Source: Microbacterium allomyrinae
GTDB lineage: Bacteria; Actinomycetota; Actinomycetes; Actinomycetales; Microbacteriaceae
Direction: 5' to 3'
Assembly: GCF_020682705.1 (NCBI RefSeq)
Contig: NZ_JAGTTN010000001.1
Coordinates: forward strand, 248,001 to 312,000
Length of the DNA stretch: 64,000 bases
Shown: positions 35,721-46,698 of the stretch, one piece after another
Layout of the letters: the number at the start of each line of letters is the position of its first letter
Position numbering within the stretch: position 1 is the stretch's first letter
Notes under the pieces: generated by a model
Databases searched by the model: none
The model's input: the letters and a program-made list of their open reading frames with translations, nothing else
What the model was told of the DNA's origin: nothing
Made by a program: the position numbers and the translations under genes

Positions 35721-37848
35721 AGCCTCCACCCACCAATCCCGCGTCCCACTCATAAAAGTTCGCGCATCCGTAGGTGCCGGTGACAAGTTGAGAGTAGCCC
35801 GAACTCATTCCGTACCCGGCGGCCATCGGAATCGCTCCCTGGGCAGCCCATTGTCTTGAGTGCGCCGTTTCATGCTTCATCAATTGCTCGTCCTCGATAG
35901 TCTTCCTCAGGTCTCCCGCAGTGATGAAGGTGCTCCCGTACGTTGTGCCCCCGCCGTAGTTCCATTGCTTGACTTGACACACGAGCATCATGCTTGGCCC
36001 CACTCCGCAACGGCCGCCGTTAGCCAGCGCGTATGCACCAGCTACAGCGCTGACCGGCGCATTTGCAATCGTTCGGTACCAGTCCAGTTTCGCGAGTTCG
36101 TCAGTGATAACGGTGTACGGCAGGATAGCGTTCGTGAGCTTTCGCCCGATCGCCACCACCCATGACTGGTCGGTGTCCGGCTTGGCAGGGGAACTCTTCG
36201 GCTTTGCCGCCGGAGTTGTGGGGCTCGACGCCGCCGCTACAGGATTCTTCGCTTGGTTGGCTGCGCGCCACCTCTTGGTTTCGGAGTCGTCCTTCGCCAC
36301 GCCCTTCCCGCCCGCACAATTTGTTGACAATGTCAACGAGTCCGTCTTGTAGTTGTAGCAATCGCCGCTGGGGTCCGAGAAGGTCGTCGGATTGTTGCCA
36401 GAGTACCCGTAGCCGATGTTCTGCTGCGGATTATCGGAGGCCACCACGGCATCGACACTGGTGAACTTGCCGAGGATGGGGTCGTAGGTACGAGCGCCGA
36501 TTGACGTGAGCCCGGTGCTGGTCGTGACAGGCTTGCTCAGGAACCCGGACCCATCGGGCCACGCGCCGGTGGCACCACCGATTGGCACGCCGAAGGGATC
36601 GCGATACTGCCGGGTCGTCACCCCAGAGGATGCGACGGTGCGGGTATCGACAGTGCCGTGCAGATCCGTGAACAACCAAGACACTGTGCTCCCGGAGGTC
36701 CCGGTCTTCGCGGTGCGCTGGGCGACCGGAATACCCTCAGCCCCGGCGTATGTCCGCGCTCCCGACACCGTACTCGAGCCAGCCGCCTGGGTGAGCACCG
36801 TGTCGCCGAGGAACAATGACGCCCCCTCAATCGAGTTCACGCGTAGCAACAGCATCGCCGAGGCGTCGTACACGTTTGACTGCGTCGCCGCGCCCGCCGT
36901 GATGGTCGCTACCTTGCCGATCTCGTTGTACGTCACTGTCTGACCTGGGCGGGACGTCATGTTTCCTGCCGAGTCGTAGCCGTATCCACCGGCACCAAGC
37001 GTGGGGTCTCCGGTCACCCCTGTCGGGGCGTGCGGACGGACCGCACCCGCGGCGGGGTAAGACAGGGTGGCGGACTTCGCAGCCCCAGCGGGTCCCCGCG
37101 TCGTCATCGACAGTCGATTTCCGGACTGGGTGTCGTACCCGTACTCGTTCCAGAACGGTGCGATGCCGGTCAGGCCCGCTTGCGAAGGCGCCACTGTGCA
37201 GGCCGTCGCGGCCGCCGGCGTCCACGCCTGGGTCAGCTGCCGCAGGGCGTCATACGAGTAGCAGGTCTTCTGGGTCCCGACTGTCGGCAGCACGGAGCTG
37301 ATGGTCGAAGAGGTCACGTTTCCGGCATCATCACGGGTGTACACCCGGTCGGCGACGTAGTGGCCGGAGCCATCGAAGACCGCATTGTCCTTAATGCTGA
37401 GGAGGGCGCCGGTGACCGAGTCGTAGCCGAAGCTCGAGTACGCCTCGGCCCCAAGGTTCAGCCGGTTGAACTGTGCGAGCTGCCCAGTCGGTGAATAGAT
37501 GGTGCTGTTGAGGATGCCGCCGTTGCCTCTCACGTTGCCGAGCCGGCCCCACGCATCGTAAGAGTAGAGGATCTGCTCGGAGGGCAAGCCTCCGATGGCG
37601 GGCACGTTCCGCACCGAGAGCGTCGAGTCGGGATAGTACCCGGCGGTGGTCGTGTAGGTGGTTCCGCCGAATGCTGGCGCGGATGACGGGATCGACACAG
37701 TGGACCTAGTGACGTTTCCTCCAGCGTCGTAACTGACCACAGTGTTCGAGTATTTCGCCCCAGGGGTGCCGGGCACCGACCCGACATAGGACGAGCTCGC
37801 AGTGATCATGCCCTTCTTGACGGTGTCGTACGTCCATGATGCGAGCAT
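35701..37848 (-). CDS. RHS/YD-repeat protein, 5'-truncated, with C-terminal HExxH metallopeptidase-like tip
   Basis: From ATG 37848 the ORF gives 715 residues. The RHS frame is already open from about 37919 (TFDEFNRRTASYAGSTSGPM) with a stop just before, so the long N-terminal shell and export region are missing. YD repeats occupy residues 1-420. The RHS-associated core is GARTYDPILGKFTSVDA and GYGYSGNNPTTFSDPSGD. The variable tip (about 470-715) ends with MKHETAHSRQW and NFYEWDAGLVGGGYGGC, that is HExxH plus a downstream Glu, a zinc peptidase arrangement. It looks like a displaced toxin cassette. Expression is uncertain because promoter and start are those of a fragment. Confidence 0.7.
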   Translation of the reverse strand: MLASWTYDTVKKGMITASSSYVGSVPGTPGAKYSNTVVSYDAGGNVTRSTVSIPSSAPAFGGTTYTTTAGYYPDSTLSVRNVPAIGGLPSEQILYSYDAWGRLGNVRGNGGILNSTIYSPTGQLAQFNRLNLGAEAYSSFGYDSVTGALLSIKDNAVFDGSGHYVADRVYTRDDAGNVTSSTISSVLPTVGTQKTCYSYDALRQLTQAWTPAAATACTVAPSQAGLTGIAPFWNEYGYDTQSGNRLSMTTRGPAGAAKSATLSYPAAGAVRPHAPTGVTGDPTLGAGGYGYDSAGNMTSRPGQTVTYNEIGKVATITAGAATQSNVYDASAMLLLRVNSIEGASLFLGDTVLTQAAGSSTVSGARTYAGAEGIPVAQRTAKTGTSGSTVSWLFTDLHGTVDTRTVASSGVTTRQYRDPFGVPIGGATGAWPDGSGFLSKPVTTSTGLTSIGARTYDPILGKFTSVDAVVASDNPQQNIGYGYSGNNPTTFSDPSGDCYNYKTDSLTLSTNCAGGKGVAKDDSETKRWRAANQAKNPVAAASSPTTPAAKPKSSPAKPDTDQSWVVAIGRKLTNAILPYTVITDELAKLDWYRTIANAPVSAVAGAYALANGGRCGVGPSMMLVCQVKQWNYGGGTTYGSTFITAGDLRKTIEDEQLMKHETAHSRQWAAQGAIPMAAGYGMSSGYSQLVTGTYGCANFYEWDAGLVGGGYGGCLN

Positions 37849-37962
37849 CGGGCCGCTGGTTGATCCGGCGTAGGACGCGGTGCGCCGGTTGAACTCATCG
37901 AAGGTGCTGGCGACGGTTCAGCTTTCAGATGGGTCGGGCGGAGGTGCCGGACACGCCGATCG

Positions 37963-38445
37963 TCAACCTGCCGCCGCGAGCACCACTGCGGCACCAGATG
38001 CGATCCCAGCCAGACCGGCAACCGCCAACAGCCCGCCAGCCATGATGAGCCCGCGGCGTCGTTTGGCGGCGGCACGAATCGCGATGATCGATCCGGCAAC
38101 GATCATCGCTGGCCCAGTGAAGACCAACGTCGCAGCTCCGAGTCCCGAAGCTCCCGTCTGATTCGTGGCACCAACGATCTGTGGCACGACATTCAACATG
38201 ATGATGGCGGTGATGAAGATGGACGCAATCGAGAAGAGCACGATCTGCCCTGGCGACATGTTCTTCGCGGCGGCCGTTCGGCCCATAGGAGGCAGCGCAG
38301 GATCGGATTCCAGGCGGCGCTGGAACCACGCGGCTACGGGGGCAGTAAAGGGCAAGAAGCCCACCGCGAGCCAGAACATCAACGCCGCGACGAGGAAGCC
38401 GAACAACGGACCGGCCACGTTGGGGTCACCGCCATGACTGTTCAT
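37963..38445 (-). CDS. Four-helix membrane protein, probable immunity protein of the other RHS module
   Basis: A 160-residue protein with four membrane segments (GPLFGFLVAALMFWLAVGF; IVLFSIASIFITAIIMLNVV; ATLVFTGPAMIVAGSIIAI; GLIMAGGLLAVAGLAGIASG) and a basic loop (AAAKRRRG). ATG 38445 lies 20 nt inside the end of the upstream RHS fragment. Position, size and overlap fit an immunity gene. No homology recognised. Its stop is 44 bp before the point where the next RHS fragment begins. Confidence 0.55.
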   Translation of the reverse strand: MNSHGGDPNVAGPLFGFLVAALMFWLAVGFLPFTAPVAAWFQRRLESDPALPPMGRTAAAKNMSPGQIVLFSIASIFITAIIMLNVVPQIVGATNQTGASGLGAATLVFTGPAMIVAGSIIAIRAAAKRRRGLIMAGGLLAVAGLAGIASGAAVVLAAAG

Positions 38446-39238
38446 AGATCAACCATCCACTCACTCCGGCTCGGACACCGGTAGCAAAGTTCACGCTGCC
38501 AGCGGCGACAGGCGTCGGGCCGTTGGTTACGCCGACTTCACCGGTCACTCCAACTCCCCCGACGACTCCGGTCGCGGAGCCGCGAACTGACCAGCCGTCT
38601 GGCGTATTTGGGCCACCACCGATGGACACGGTAACACCCACGTCCGGTCCGAGTCCGCCGCCTGCGCTCCACCCACTGGTTCCAACACCTCCCTGGAAAC
38701 ACATATACGCGCAAATCGCGACCGTCACTCCAGCCTCCGCGACTTCGCCGACCTGTCGCCACCCGGCGGCCTGAGGCGTGTCGGTGAATCTCTCCCATGA
38801 GCGACCAACCTGCGTGGGGATCCCAGCCATCGAGCGGTGGACGTTACCGGGAGCAGCCGCCCAGGCGTCGTTCCATCGCTTGCCGAACCCGCCCCAGGAC
38901 TCGTTCCAACGCTGGCCGAACCCGCCCCAGGACTCGTTCCAACGCTCCACGGGGGTCTGCGGCTTTCGCTGGACGGACGACTGCGGCTGGGACGCGGCCG
39001 CGCTGCCGGCCGCTGCGCGCACGATCGAGGAGTACTTCTTTGCAGTGGCGACGCCGCACGCGCCGCGTCCACAACCATCGGAGAGCATCATCCCTGGCGC
39101 CAGCCCTGATGGGTCAGGCGATGTAAGCGGGTTGTTCCAGCCGTATGCATAGCCGGTGTTCTGTTGCGGGTTCTTCGGGTCGGTGATGGGGTCGACGGAG
39201 AGGAACTTGCCAAGCAGCGAGCTGTACGTGCGGCTTGT
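38426..39238 (-). pseudogene. RHS C-terminal fragment (core plus variable tip), no start
   Basis: The frame starts abruptly at about 39238, where it is fused to integrase sequence in another frame. It opens with the RHS core (RTYSSLLGKFLSVDPITDPK, NPQQNTGYAYGWNNPLTSPD, PSG). The unrelated tip then has an 11-residue tandem repeat (RWNESWGGFG) and a Gly-rich hydrophobic end (GGGLGPDVGVTVSIGGG, VVGGVGVTGEVGV). The tip could act on membranes, matching the membrane-protein immunity candidate that overlaps it, but this is a guess. ATG 39091 is the first internal start; whether it is used is unknown. Confidence 0.65.
38860..38948. repeat. 33-bp tandem repeat within the RHS tip
   Basis: Units at 38860-38892, 38893-38925 and a partial copy 38926-38948 encode the 11-residue repeat RWNESWGGFGQ on the minus strand. 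The second and third copies are identical over their shared length. Confidence 0.85.
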
Positions 39239-39365
39239 CGTCCTCCGTGCGTGCCGTATAGGTCTCGCCGTCCGGCGCGGGATAGCGGGCCTGCCAGCGG
39301 CCGGAGGGCAGCTTCCGAAGGCTCCCCCATCCCTCCCGCTTCACGGCCGTCCTGGTGAAACTCAT
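39237..39365 (-). pseudogene. Tyrosine-type integrase, N-terminal fragment
   Basis: ATG 39365 follows AGGAGAGCACG. MSFTRTAVKREGWGSLRKLP then SGRWQARYPAPDGETYTART is the arm-binding domain typical of actinobacterial phage/ICE integrases. After DDK (about 39240) the sequence becomes RHS core in another frame, so the catalytic domain is absent. Its place about 365 bp from the att repeat fits an integrase gene at the end of an element. The 363 bp upstream up to nrdF contain only the nrdF hairpin; nothing else is recognised. Confidence 0.75.
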
Positions 39366-39653
39366 CGTGCTCTCCTGTGACCCTGAGTGAACTCACGTGG
39401 GCAGTCGTGCCACTCCGTGCGACTGGGAGCACCTAACGGGTGGAATGTTGCTCTCGTCAGGTCTTTTGCATCCCGGAAGACGCGTCCTGTGGCACGCAGT
39501 GGCACAACGCCAGTGGCACGCCGATACCGAACTCCGGCCGGTGGACCACCCCGCTTCACCAAGAGAGGTGCGCGCGTGCCACCCGCGTGCCATATCGAAC
39601 GGCAGTTCCTGTCCACCTGAGTCCTCCCCTGTCTGTCGAGAGAAGGCACGAAA

Positions 39654-39691
39654 GAGGCCCGGACCCGCAGAATCCTGCGGGTCCGGGCCTC
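39654..39691 (-). terminator. Terminator of the nrdHIEF operon
   Basis: GAGGCCCGGACCCGCAG and its exact complement make a 17-bp stem with a 4-nt loop, followed on the minus strand by TTTC. It begins 38 bp after the nrdF stop. If the att interpretation is right, it was brought in by the element. Confidence 0.85.
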
Positions 39692-39728
39692 TCAGCAGCC
39701 CTTTACGGGCCGGGCGTGATCCGGGACT

Positions 39729-42890
<3,162 letters not shown>

Positions 42891-42897
<7 letters not shown>

Positions 42898-43355
42898 CGT
42901 TCCAATCCCGCTTTCACGCGTTCTACGTCTTCAGGCGTGCCGAATACCTCGAGCCGGTACAAGTGCGGCACGTTGCACTTGCGGCTGATGATGTCGCCGG
43001 CGATGCAGAAGTGCTCGCCGAAGTTGGTGTTGCCCGCGGAGATCACTCCGCGGATGAGGCTGCGGTTTCGCTCATCGTTGAGGAACCGGATCACCTGCCG
43101 GGGGACGGCGCCCTTCTCTTCACCGCGTCCTTGGCCTCCGCCATAGGTCGGGGTGACGAGGATGTAGGGCTCGTCCACGTGTAGAGGGAGATCGCCCGCG
43201 CGCTCAGACGAGTGCAGCGGAATCCGCACCGCCCGTGCGCCGAGCTTCTCCACGAAGCGCGCGGTGTTTCCCGAGACGCTGGAGAAATAGACGAGGAGGG
43301 GTGTCGCGGTCGCCCGCCCGGCAACCGCGTCTCGCTGTGCGATCGCGGTTGCCAT
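42891..43355 (-). CDS. nrdI: NrdI flavodoxin-like protein
   Basis: A 154-residue flavodoxin fold with [18 protein letters not shown] (FMN phosphate loop), [20 protein letters not shown] and [20 protein letters not shown]. NrdI supplies the oxidant for building the Mn2-tyrosyl cofactor of NrdF, which suggests a manganese enzyme here. ATG 43355 lies four bases after the nrdH stop; the longer frame would run into nrdH. Confidence 0.92.
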
Positions 43356-43359
43356 AGCG

Positions 43360-43593
43360 TCACGCGAGCCGAGAGGCCAGTTCGTCGATCTTGTCGGGAC
43401 GAAAGCCCGACCAGTGGTCCTCATCGGTGATGACGACCGGCGCCTGGAGGTACCCCAGCGCCTTGACCTGCTCGAGGGCCGACGGGTCCTCCGACAGGTC
43501 CAGGATTTCGTATTCGATTCCCTTCGAGTCCAACGCTCGATAGGTTGCCGTGCACTGCACGCACGCGGGCTTCGTGTAGACCGTGATCGCCAT
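43360..43593 (-). CDS. nrdH: NrdH glutaredoxin-like electron donor
   Basis: A 77-residue redoxin starting [14 protein letters not shown], with the redox pair Cys11 and Cys14, and the conserved [20 protein letters not shown] near the end. It reduces NrdE and is itself reduced by thioredoxin reductase. First gene of nrdHIEF; ATG 43593 follows a GGGGAGAGACGG tract. Confidence 0.93.
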   Translation of the reverse strand: MAITVYTKPACVQCTATYRALDSKGIEYEILDLSEDPSALEQVKALGYLQAPVVITDEDHWSGFRPDKIDELASRLA

Positions 43594-43655
43594 AAGAATC
43601 CGTCTCTCCCCTCACACTCGGTTCGTTCTCCGGTAGACCCCCCACCGGGAGTCCA

Positions 43656-43883
43656 ATACTACATATGGGTACCGACATTCGAAAGCACCACAAGGGCTAG
43701 TAGTTACATCGGTGTGATTCTCCACCGTTCTCCCCATGTACAACACAGGTTCTCCACCGTTTCATCCACAGTCGGGCGAATCGGAAAAGGCCAGGAACAC
43801 GGGCGTTTCGGACGCCGCGGCCGCATCCATCCACAGATCCGAGGTTAGGAAGGGGCCCCGACATCCGATCCGCCTGTGGAGAG
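43656..43883. promoter_or_regulatory. nrdHIEF upstream region with DnaA-box-like sites
   Basis: The 398 bp between nrdH and the MFS gene. Minus-strand TAGTAT (43661-43656), about 65 bp before nrdH, could be its -10. Further upstream are TCATCCACA (43762-43770), CCATCCACA (43827-43835) and TGTGGAGAG (43875-43883), each one to two changes from the DnaA box TTATCCACA, plus two copies of TTCTCCACCGTT. Control of nrd by DnaA is known in E. coli; here it is suggestion only. A clear NrdR box was not found. Confidence 0.35.
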
Positions 43884-43979
43884 CGGTGACGGCGTGTCGC
43901 GGCGTGTCGCGGCATCGCGTCCTGGTCGACGCCCCGCACCCGGTCTCAGCGGCGGCGCACACCTGCTCAGCACACCAAG

Positions 43980-43991
43980 TACCGTTGATCC
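43980..43991 (+). promoter_or_regulatory. Leaderless promoter of the MFS gene
   Basis: TACCGT at 43980-43985 is six bases before GTG 43992. Confidence 0.45.
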
Positions 43992-45200
43992 GTGGCTGGA
44001 TACCGGGACCTTCTTCGCATCCCCGGCGTCGGCCGCATGCTTTCGGCGCAGCTGGTCGCACGCTTCCCGAACGGCATGATCAGCCTCGTGATCCTCCTTC
44101 ACATCGAGGGGATCACCGGTTCCTACGGGGCCGCAGGCCTCGTGCTCGCAGCGGTGTCGATCGGTCAGGCGATCGCGGGACCCGTAACGAGCCGGTGGAT
44201 GGGCCGCTGGGGCATGCGACGCGTCCTCACGCTCACCACGGCGGTCTCGGCGACGTCCCTCCTCGCGATCGCCTTGCTCACCTCGCCGCTGCCGGTCTAC
44301 ATCGTCTTGGGATTCATCGCCGGCATGTCGACACCGCCGATCGTGTCGGCGGTGAGGACGATCTACCCGAAGCTCGTCAATTCGACGCAGCTGACGGCGC
44401 TGTACTCGCTGGACGCATCGCTGCAGGAGCTCATCTGGATCCTCGCACCGGTGCTCATCACCTTCGTCGCCATCCAGGCGGGCACCGTCACCGGCCTCGT
44501 CCTCATCGTGGTGATCCTGGTCTGCGGCTGCACGTGGTTCATCCTCTCCCCCCAGGTCGGGCGGGTCCGCATTCCGCGCAGCAAGCGCGCCTTCGGCACG
44601 GTGCTCACCCGCCCGCCGATCCTGCTGGCGACGGTCATCGGGTTCCTGCTCGTCGGCTCGTTCGCAGCCGTCGAGGCGAGCGTCGTGGCGACTTTCAGCC
44701 ACGGCGGCATCGAGGCGGGTCTGGTGCTCGCGGTCTTCTCACTCGGCAGCTTGGCGGGGGGCCTCGCCTTCGGCCATCTGCCGATGGGCCCGTGGGCTCT
44801 GGCACGCCGGCTCGCCGTGGTCGCGTTCGGTCTCGCTCTCACGTCGCTGTGGATCAACATGTGGTGGATCGGCGCCACACTGGTGGTCGCCGGCATCGGT
44901 ATCGCCCCGGCCCTCGCCGTGCTGTCGGCGGTGACCACGGCGAGCGTCAAGTTCAGCGACACCGCCGAGGCCTTCGGCTGGGTCGGCACCGGTCAGCTCA
45001 TCGGCGCGGCCGTCGGCTCGGCGGTCGCCGGGTTCCTCATCGACGGCCCCGGCGGAGTGGCGGCCTCCTACGGCGCGGCCGCCGGATTCTGCGCCCTCGC
45101 CCTTGTGGTCGCGGTCGTCTTCGTCCGCGGACTCCCCGATCTGCGGGTCCGCGGCGCGAGCCCCATCCCGGACACCGAGCCGGTGCAGACGATCGGCTGA
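43992..45200 (+). CDS. MFS transporter
   Basis: A 402-residue major facilitator superfamily protein with twelve hydrophobic segments in two halves; the loop between helices 2 and 3 (SRWMGRWGMRRVLTLT) is the basic MFS signature. The second half begins about residue 205 after the central loop VRIPRSKRAFGTVLTRPPIL. No substrate can be assigned. GTG 43992 is supported by TACCGT six bases upstream and by the MAGYRDLLRIPGVGRML N-terminus common in this MFS group. The much longer open frame upstream is without support. It is divergent from nrdHIEF and ends before a hairpin. Confidence 0.85.
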   Translation: MAGYRDLLRIPGVGRMLSAQLVARFPNGMISLVILLHIEGITGSYGAAGLVLAAVSIGQAIAGPVTSRWMGRWGMRRVLTLTTAVSATSLLAIALLTSPLPVYIVLGFIAGMSTPPIVSAVRTIYPKLVNSTQLTALYSLDASLQELIWILAPVLITFVAIQAGTVTGLVLIVVILVCGCTWFILSPQVGRVRIPRSKRAFGTVLTRPPILLATVIGFLLVGSFAAVEASVVATFSHGGIEAGLVLAVFSLGSLAGGLAFGHLPMGPWALARRLAVVAFGLALTSLWINMWWIGATLVVAGIGIAPALAVLSAVTTASVKFSDTAEAFGWVGTGQLIGAAVGSAVAGFLIDGPGGVAASYGAAAGFCALALVVAVVFVRGLPDLRVRGASPIPDTEPVQTIG

Positions 45201-45209
45201 TCGCACGCC

Positions 45210-45237
45210 GGCCGTCGCGACCGTGGTCGCGACGGCC
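45210..45237. terminator. Bidirectional hairpin between convergent genes
   Basis: GGCCGTCGCGACC and GGTCGCGACGGCC form a 13-bp perfect stem around two bases, ten bases after the MFS stop. The rest of the interval to 45368 contains loosely repeated CACCCTCACG-type sequence but no gene. Confidence 0.7.
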
Positions 45238-45368
45238 CAGCACTCTCACGAGAACTGACCAAGACCTTCACCGGCACTCAAACAAGACGAGCACCCGAGC
45301 ACCCTCACGGGAGCTGCACCAGCCGACAACCGGCACCGAACACGACCAGCACCCTCACGACCGTGTGC

Positions 45369-45806
45369 TCACGACGAGCGGCGCAGCAGCTCGAGCAGGG
45401 CGAGCGCGTAGGCGTCAGCGGGCTCGGGATGCTCGAACACACGTACCTCTTCGAGTGCGCCGGGCCGGGCCGACCCACCGACCGGCCGCAGGGCGATCTC
45501 GACCTCGTGCGTGTCGGGCAGTCGCCGGAGCGCACGGAACGTGCCACGCAGCAGCTCGCGCAGCTGATGCTCGTGCGGCAGCCATAGCGCATCGTCGAGC
45601 GCGACGGAGTCCAGCGCCCACTCGGTCGTGCCGTTGAAGGCGAGGATGCGCCCGGTCGGGTACTCCCGCGGCTCGATGGTCATCTCGCTCACCGTGAAGA
45701 CATCGGCCTCGAACTCGGGCTCGTCGAGCTGGAACCGATCGCCCGAGCGCGGATGCCACACCAGGCCCGCGTCCCGCAGCGCGACTGCCAATTCCGTCGA
45801 GATCAT
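45369..45806 (-). CDS. Conserved Microbacteriaceae-type small protein
   Basis: A 145-residue cytoplasmic protein beginning MISTELAVALRDAGLVWHP, with SEMTIEPREYPTGRILAFNG and TTEWALDSVALDDALWLPHE. I recognise it as a family widespread in Microbacteriaceae that is often labelled pilus assembly protein CpaE, although it has no receiver or ATPase domain and the label is doubtful. Function unknown. ATG 45806 has GAGGAGG seven bases upstream. It is divergent from the alpha/beta hydrolase gene and convergent with the MFS gene. Confidence 0.75.
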   Translation of the reverse strand: MISTELAVALRDAGLVWHPRSGDRFQLDEPEFEADVFTVSEMTIEPREYPTGRILAFNGTTEWALDSVALDDALWLPHEHQLRELLRGTFRALRRLPDTHEVEIALRPVGGSARPGALEEVRVFEHPEPADAYALALLELLRRSS

Positions 45807-45860
45807 GCCAAACCTCCTCTGCCCATCTTCCTCTGCGCGGGGGCGCCTCCGGCGCGCTCC

Positions 45861-45872
45861 TAGGCTGGACGC
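45861..45872 (+). promoter_or_regulatory. Leaderless promoter of the alpha/beta hydrolase gene
   Basis: TAGGCT at 45861-45866 is six bases before ATG 45873, with no ribosome binding site. Confidence 0.5.
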
Positions 45873-46631
45873 ATGCCCGCACCCGTACTGCTTCCCCGCC
45901 TGTCGTGGGGTGCGCCCGACGCCGAACGCCGCGCCCTCCTGGTGCATGGGCTCGGGTCCAACGGTGCGCTCATGTGGCGCTATGGCGCGGCACTCGCCGA
46001 TGCCGGGTGGCGAGCGGATGCCGTGGACCTGCGCGGTCACGGCACGGCGCCGCGTGTCCTCGACTACACGATCGCCGCATACGCGGCAGACATCGGGGCG
46101 ACGCGCCCCGACGGCGGCACCTGGGACCTGGTGATCGGCCACTCGCTCGGTGGTGCGGCATCCGTCGTCGCGGTCGCCGGCGATCCGTCGTGGACACGGC
46201 GACTCGTGCTCGTCGACCCCGCGATCGCGCTCACCGACCACGACCGCGACGTCGTTCGCGACAGCCAGACACGGTCGTTCGACGACCCGTCCCCCGCTGC
46301 TGTGCGCGCCGAGCATCCCCATTGGCACGAGCAGGACGTCGAGTTGAAAGCGCTCTCGGCGCAGCAGGCCAGTCGCTGGGCGGTCGCACAGACCAGCGCG
46401 CAGAACCCCCTCTGGGACGTGCGCGACGCGGCGCTGCACGTCGCGATCCCGACGCACGTGATCGCCTCCGACCCGGACGTGTACTCGATCTTCCGCGGCA
46501 AGCCGGCCGAGTCCGTCGTCGAGGCCAACCCGCTGTTCTCCCTGTCGGTCATCACAGGCGCCGGCCACTCCCCGCATCGCGACGATCCTGCAGCGACGAT
46601 CGCCGCGCTGATGGCCGCGCTCCAGGACTGA
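45873..46631 (+). CDS. Alpha/beta hydrolase
   Basis: A 252-residue alpha/beta hydrolase fold protein. LLVHGLGSNGALMW holds the oxyanion region, GHSLGG the nucleophile Ser, VIASDPDVYS a likely acid residue and GAGHSPHRDDP the catalytic His. No signal peptide. The substrate is unknown. ATG 45873 is supported by the TAGGCT hexamer six bases upstream. It ends 67 bp from the convergent DUF389 gene. Confidence 0.85.
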   Translation: MPAPVLLPRLSWGAPDAERRALLVHGLGSNGALMWRYGAALADAGWRADAVDLRGHGTAPRVLDYTIAAYAADIGATRPDGGTWDLVIGHSLGGAASVVAVAGDPSWTRRLVLVDPAIALTDHDRDVVRDSQTRSFDDPSPAAVRAEHPHWHEQDVELKALSAQQASRWAVAQTSAQNPLWDVRDAALHVAIPTHVIASDPDVYSIFRGKPAESVVEANPLFSLSVITGAGHSPHRDDPAATIAALMAALQD

Positions 46632-46698
46632 CGGCGAAGCCTTACCGCCTCGATGCGCCGGGGCGTCGCCGGGCTCCGCACCAGTCCATCCAACGACC

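Noticed and set aside
37806..38099. Minus-strand ORF spanning the gap between the first immunity gene and the second RHS fragment
   Set aside because: It crosses the end of one real gene and the start of another in a different frame and has no family resemblance.
39362..39649. Possible excisionase gene upstream of the integrase fragment
   Set aside because: The only ORF there lacks helix-turn-helix features and good codon bias and overlaps the integrase start.
43716..43883. Possible chromosomal origin because of DnaA-box-like sites
   Set aside because: No dnaA, dnaN, gyrase or AT-rich unwinding region, and the boxes all have mismatches. Kept only as a possible nrd regulatory region.
43736..43991. 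Long upstream extension of the MFS reading frame
   Set aside because: The frame is open by GC bias only; GTG 43992 has a promoter hexamer six bases upstream and the expected N-terminus.
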